8,329 nt of DNA from an uncultured Polymorphobacter sp. (GTDB lineage Bacteria; Pseudomonadota; Alphaproteobacteria; Sphingomonadales; Sphingomonadaceae): assembly GCA_937894055.1 (NCBI GenBank), contig CALDHQ010000384.1, positions 1 to 8,329 on the forward strand. Direction: 5' to 3'. Position 1 is the stretch's first letter. Each line of letters opens with the position of its first letter. Below are positions 7,057 through 8,329 of this stretch, piece by piece. The notes below the pieces were generated by a model. That model was not told the origin of the DNA and did not search any database. It was given only the letters and a program-made list of their open reading frames with translations. The translations under genes were made by a program, and so were the position numbers.

Positions 7057-8128
7057 CGCCGCAGCCCTGCAGGGAATCGATGCCGCAAATGTCAGTACCT
7101 GGCTTGCGGCGAATGTCGCGGGCGCAGTTGCACCGTTCAGCTTCGACCTGATCGCCGGTGGTCGCTCGAACCTGACGTTCCGGGTCACCGGTGCCGATGG
7201 CACGCGCTATGTGCTGCGCCGCCCGCCGGTCGGACTGGTGCTGGCGACTGCGCACGACATGGCGCGCGAACACCGGCTGATCAGCGCGATGGGCCAGACC
7301 AACGTGCCGGTGCCGGCGTGCCTTGGCCTGTGCACCGACCCGGCGGTCAACGGCGCTGATTTTTATGTCATGGCCTATGTCGACGGCGTCGTGCTCGATA
7401 CGCCCGACCGTGCGGCGACAATTGCCATGCCGCTGCGGCGGCAGATCAGCGAGAACCTCGTTGACGTGCTCGCCGATCTCCACGCCGTCGATGTCGATGC
7501 CGTCGGGCTCGGCAATCTCGCCAAGCGCGAGGGCTATATCGAACGCCAGGTTAAGCGCTGGTCGGCGCAATGGGCCGCGTCAAAAACGTTCGAGATTTCT
7601 GCGGTCGACGAGGTCGCCGCCTATCTGCAGTCGCATGTGCCCGTCCAGCAGGGCGTGTCGATTGCGCATGGCGACTACCGCCTCGGCAATTGCCTGACCA
7701 ACACGTCGACCGGCGCGATTGCTGCGGTGCTCGACTGGGAATTGTGCACCCTTGGCGACCCGCTCGCCGATGTCGGCTATCTGGGCGTCTGGTGGTCCGA
7801 TGGCCCCGGCTCGGCCAACACCAGCACCGATGTTACGCAGGCCGGCGGCTTCCTGACCTACGCCGAAGTCGTTGACCGCTACGCGCGACGTACCGGCCGC
7901 GACGTCAGCCAGGTCGATTTCTATGTCGCGTTCGGCTGCTGGCGGCTCGCCGTCATCAATGCCGGCGTCTATGCCCGCTATCTCGGCGGTGCAATGGGCG
8001 AAAAGCTCGACGACGCGACGCTAGATGACATGAAATACCGCACCAAGGGGCTCGCCGAAAAGGCGCTGGCCGCGACGCAGCGCTGTCCCGCTCGAGAGTG
8101 GAGAACGACAGTACGGCAACCTTCTTGA
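7049..8128 (+). CDS. APH-like small-molecule kinase (phosphotransferase family, related to the kinase domain of ACAD10/ACAD11); atypical C-terminal tail
   Basis: A cytosolic protein-kinase-fold phosphotransferase of 359 residues. Visible landmarks: a nucleotide loop 'GGRSNLTFRV' (37-46), basic 'VLRRPP' (55-60), the catalytic H207-G-D209-x-x-x-x-N214, and the metal-binding D229-W-E231 followed by 'LCTLGDPLADVGYL'. This pattern is that of the APH/choline-kinase group found beside acyl-CoA dehydrogenases in bacteria and fused to them in ACAD10/11, where the kinase is reported to phosphorylate hydroxyacyl-CoA so that the hydroxyl can be eliminated; resistance to aminoglycosides is not implied. 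The GTG at 7049 overlaps the ALDH end by 8 bp, indicating coupling. No acyl-CoA dehydrogenase or ligase is in the window. The family normally ends near 'GLAEKALAA' (334-342); the last about 15 residues (RCPAREW...RQPS) do not look native and coincide with the junction to a kinase-gene fragment, so the true C-terminus may have been lost. Confidence 0.88.
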   Translation: MGDAAALQGIDAANVSTWLAANVAGAVAPFSFDLIAGGRSNLTFRVTGADGTRYVLRRPPVGLVLATAHDMAREHRLISAMGQTNVPVPACLGLCTDPAVNGADFYVMAYVDGVVLDTPDRAATIAMPLRRQISENLVDVLADLHAVDVDAVGLGNLAKREGYIERQVKRWSAQWAASKTFEISAVDEVAAYLQSHVPVQQGVSIAHGDYRLGNCLTNTSTGAIAAVLDWELCTLGDPLADVGYLGVWWSDGPGSANTSTDVTQAGGFLTYAEVVDRYARRTGRDVSQVDFYVAFGCWRLAVINAGVYARYLGGAMGEKLDDATLDDMKYRTKGLAEKALAATQRCPAREWRTTVRQPS

Positions 8129-8329
8129 CGATCTGCTGCGCTTGGGGCCCGCACTCAAGGGGATGCCTCTGGTCACTGCGGGCTCGGGCGTGGCGATTGG
8201 TTTGCCGGGCAACTTCGGGCTGGCGCCTTCGTCGACCGCCAGCGCCCTGCCACCGGCCAGTGGGCTGCAGGCGGTGGTGTCAGGCAGTTGCTCGCTGGCC
8301 ACCAACCGGCAGGTGCAGCATTTCATCGC
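8121..8329 (+). pseudogene. otnK: Interior fragment of a four-carbon acid sugar kinase (OtnK/YgbK, DUF1537 family), 5'-truncated
   Basis: OtnK-type enzymes phosphorylate 3-oxo-tetronates (four-carbon acid sugars). The frame starting at 8121 reads into the right window edge and encodes about 69 residues matching the join between the two domains: 'LLRLGPALKGMPLVTAGSG' (from about 8133) with the conserved 'P-L-V-T-x-G-S-G-x-A-x-G-L', then 'VVSGSCSLATNRQVQHF', which closely parallels the E. coli YgbK segment 'VVLSGSCSQMTNRQVAHY'. In YgbK this region begins near residue 205 of about 390, so some 600 bp that should encode the N-terminal domain are absent. Upstream in this frame there is a stop at 8031-8033 and no start codon before the internal ATG at 8163, and the sequence overlaps the end of the APH-like gene. 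Whether the 3' part continues intact is outside the window. It is either a decayed remnant left by a deletion or recombination, or a misassembly. Confidence 0.75.

Noticed and set aside
5611..7203. 530-codon open frame on the - strand opposite the ALDH gene
   Set aside because: Its composition is the His/Arg/Asp-rich pattern expected from reading a GC-rich gene backwards. The + strand frame is an intact aldehyde dehydrogenase.
8091..8096. CTCGAG (XhoI site) at the kinase/otnK junction as a sign of a cloning chimera
   Set aside because: The same hexamer occurs elsewhere in the window inside intact genes, so it is not informative by itself.
7049..8128. Aminoglycoside resistance gene
   Set aside because: The HGD and DWE motifs are shared by the whole APH fold. 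The detailed pattern and the neighbours point to the ACAD10/11-associated metabolic kinases, not antibiotic kinases.

Overview
The window looks like a chromosomal segment of a high-GC alphaproteobacterium, most likely a sphingomonad (Sphingomonadales). This is inferred from gene content, codon bias and the flavour of the proteins (CYP108-like P450, aryl/allylic-type zinc alcohol dehydrogenase, APH/ACAD10-11-type kinase); no rRNA or other definitive marker is present. Gene density is very high, there is no gene-free stretch above 300 bases, and I see no tRNA, rRNA, CRISPR array, insertion sequence or convincing intrinsic terminator.

Left end (1-1089, + strand): the 3' end of a flagellar operon, namely the C-terminal part of the filament cap protein FliD followed by its usual partner, the flagellin export chaperone FliS. 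It ends tail to tail, only 38 bp away, against an unrelated oxidative gene cluster.

Centre and right (1128-8128): two divergent transcription units share a 80-bp control region at 3743-3822. The leftward unit encodes a CYP108-like cytochrome P450, a 58-residue rubredoxin and a 374-residue protein of a poorly characterised, probably lipocalin/AttH-like family. The rightward unit encodes a TetR-type regulator, a zinc alcohol dehydrogenase (overlapping tetR by 4 bp), an aldehyde dehydrogenase and an aminoglycoside-phosphotransferase-like kinase of the type related to the kinase domain of ACAD10/ACAD11 (overlapping the ALDH by 8 bp). Read together, this is a small inducible oxidation cassette: P450 hydroxylation of a terpenoid- or aromatic-like molecule, oxidation of the alcohol to aldehyde and then to acid, and possibly phosphorylation of a hydroxyl group on a downstream intermediate. 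It resembles the alpha-terpineol (terp) P450 operon of Pseudomonas in having a CYP108 with ADH and ALDH, but a rubredoxin stands where terpredoxin, a [2Fe-2S] ferredoxin, would be expected.

The control region holds an imperfect 22-bp palindrome (3785-3806), a candidate TetR operator, and a perfect 9-bp inverted repeat that gives both divergent mRNAs the same Shine-Dalgarno-to-start leader sequence.

Right end (about 8121-8329): an interior piece of a four-carbon acid sugar kinase (OtnK/YgbK, DUF1537 family) begins abruptly at or inside the 3' end of the kinase gene. Its N-terminal half and start codon are missing, so this is either a deletion/rearrangement scar or an assembly misjoin.
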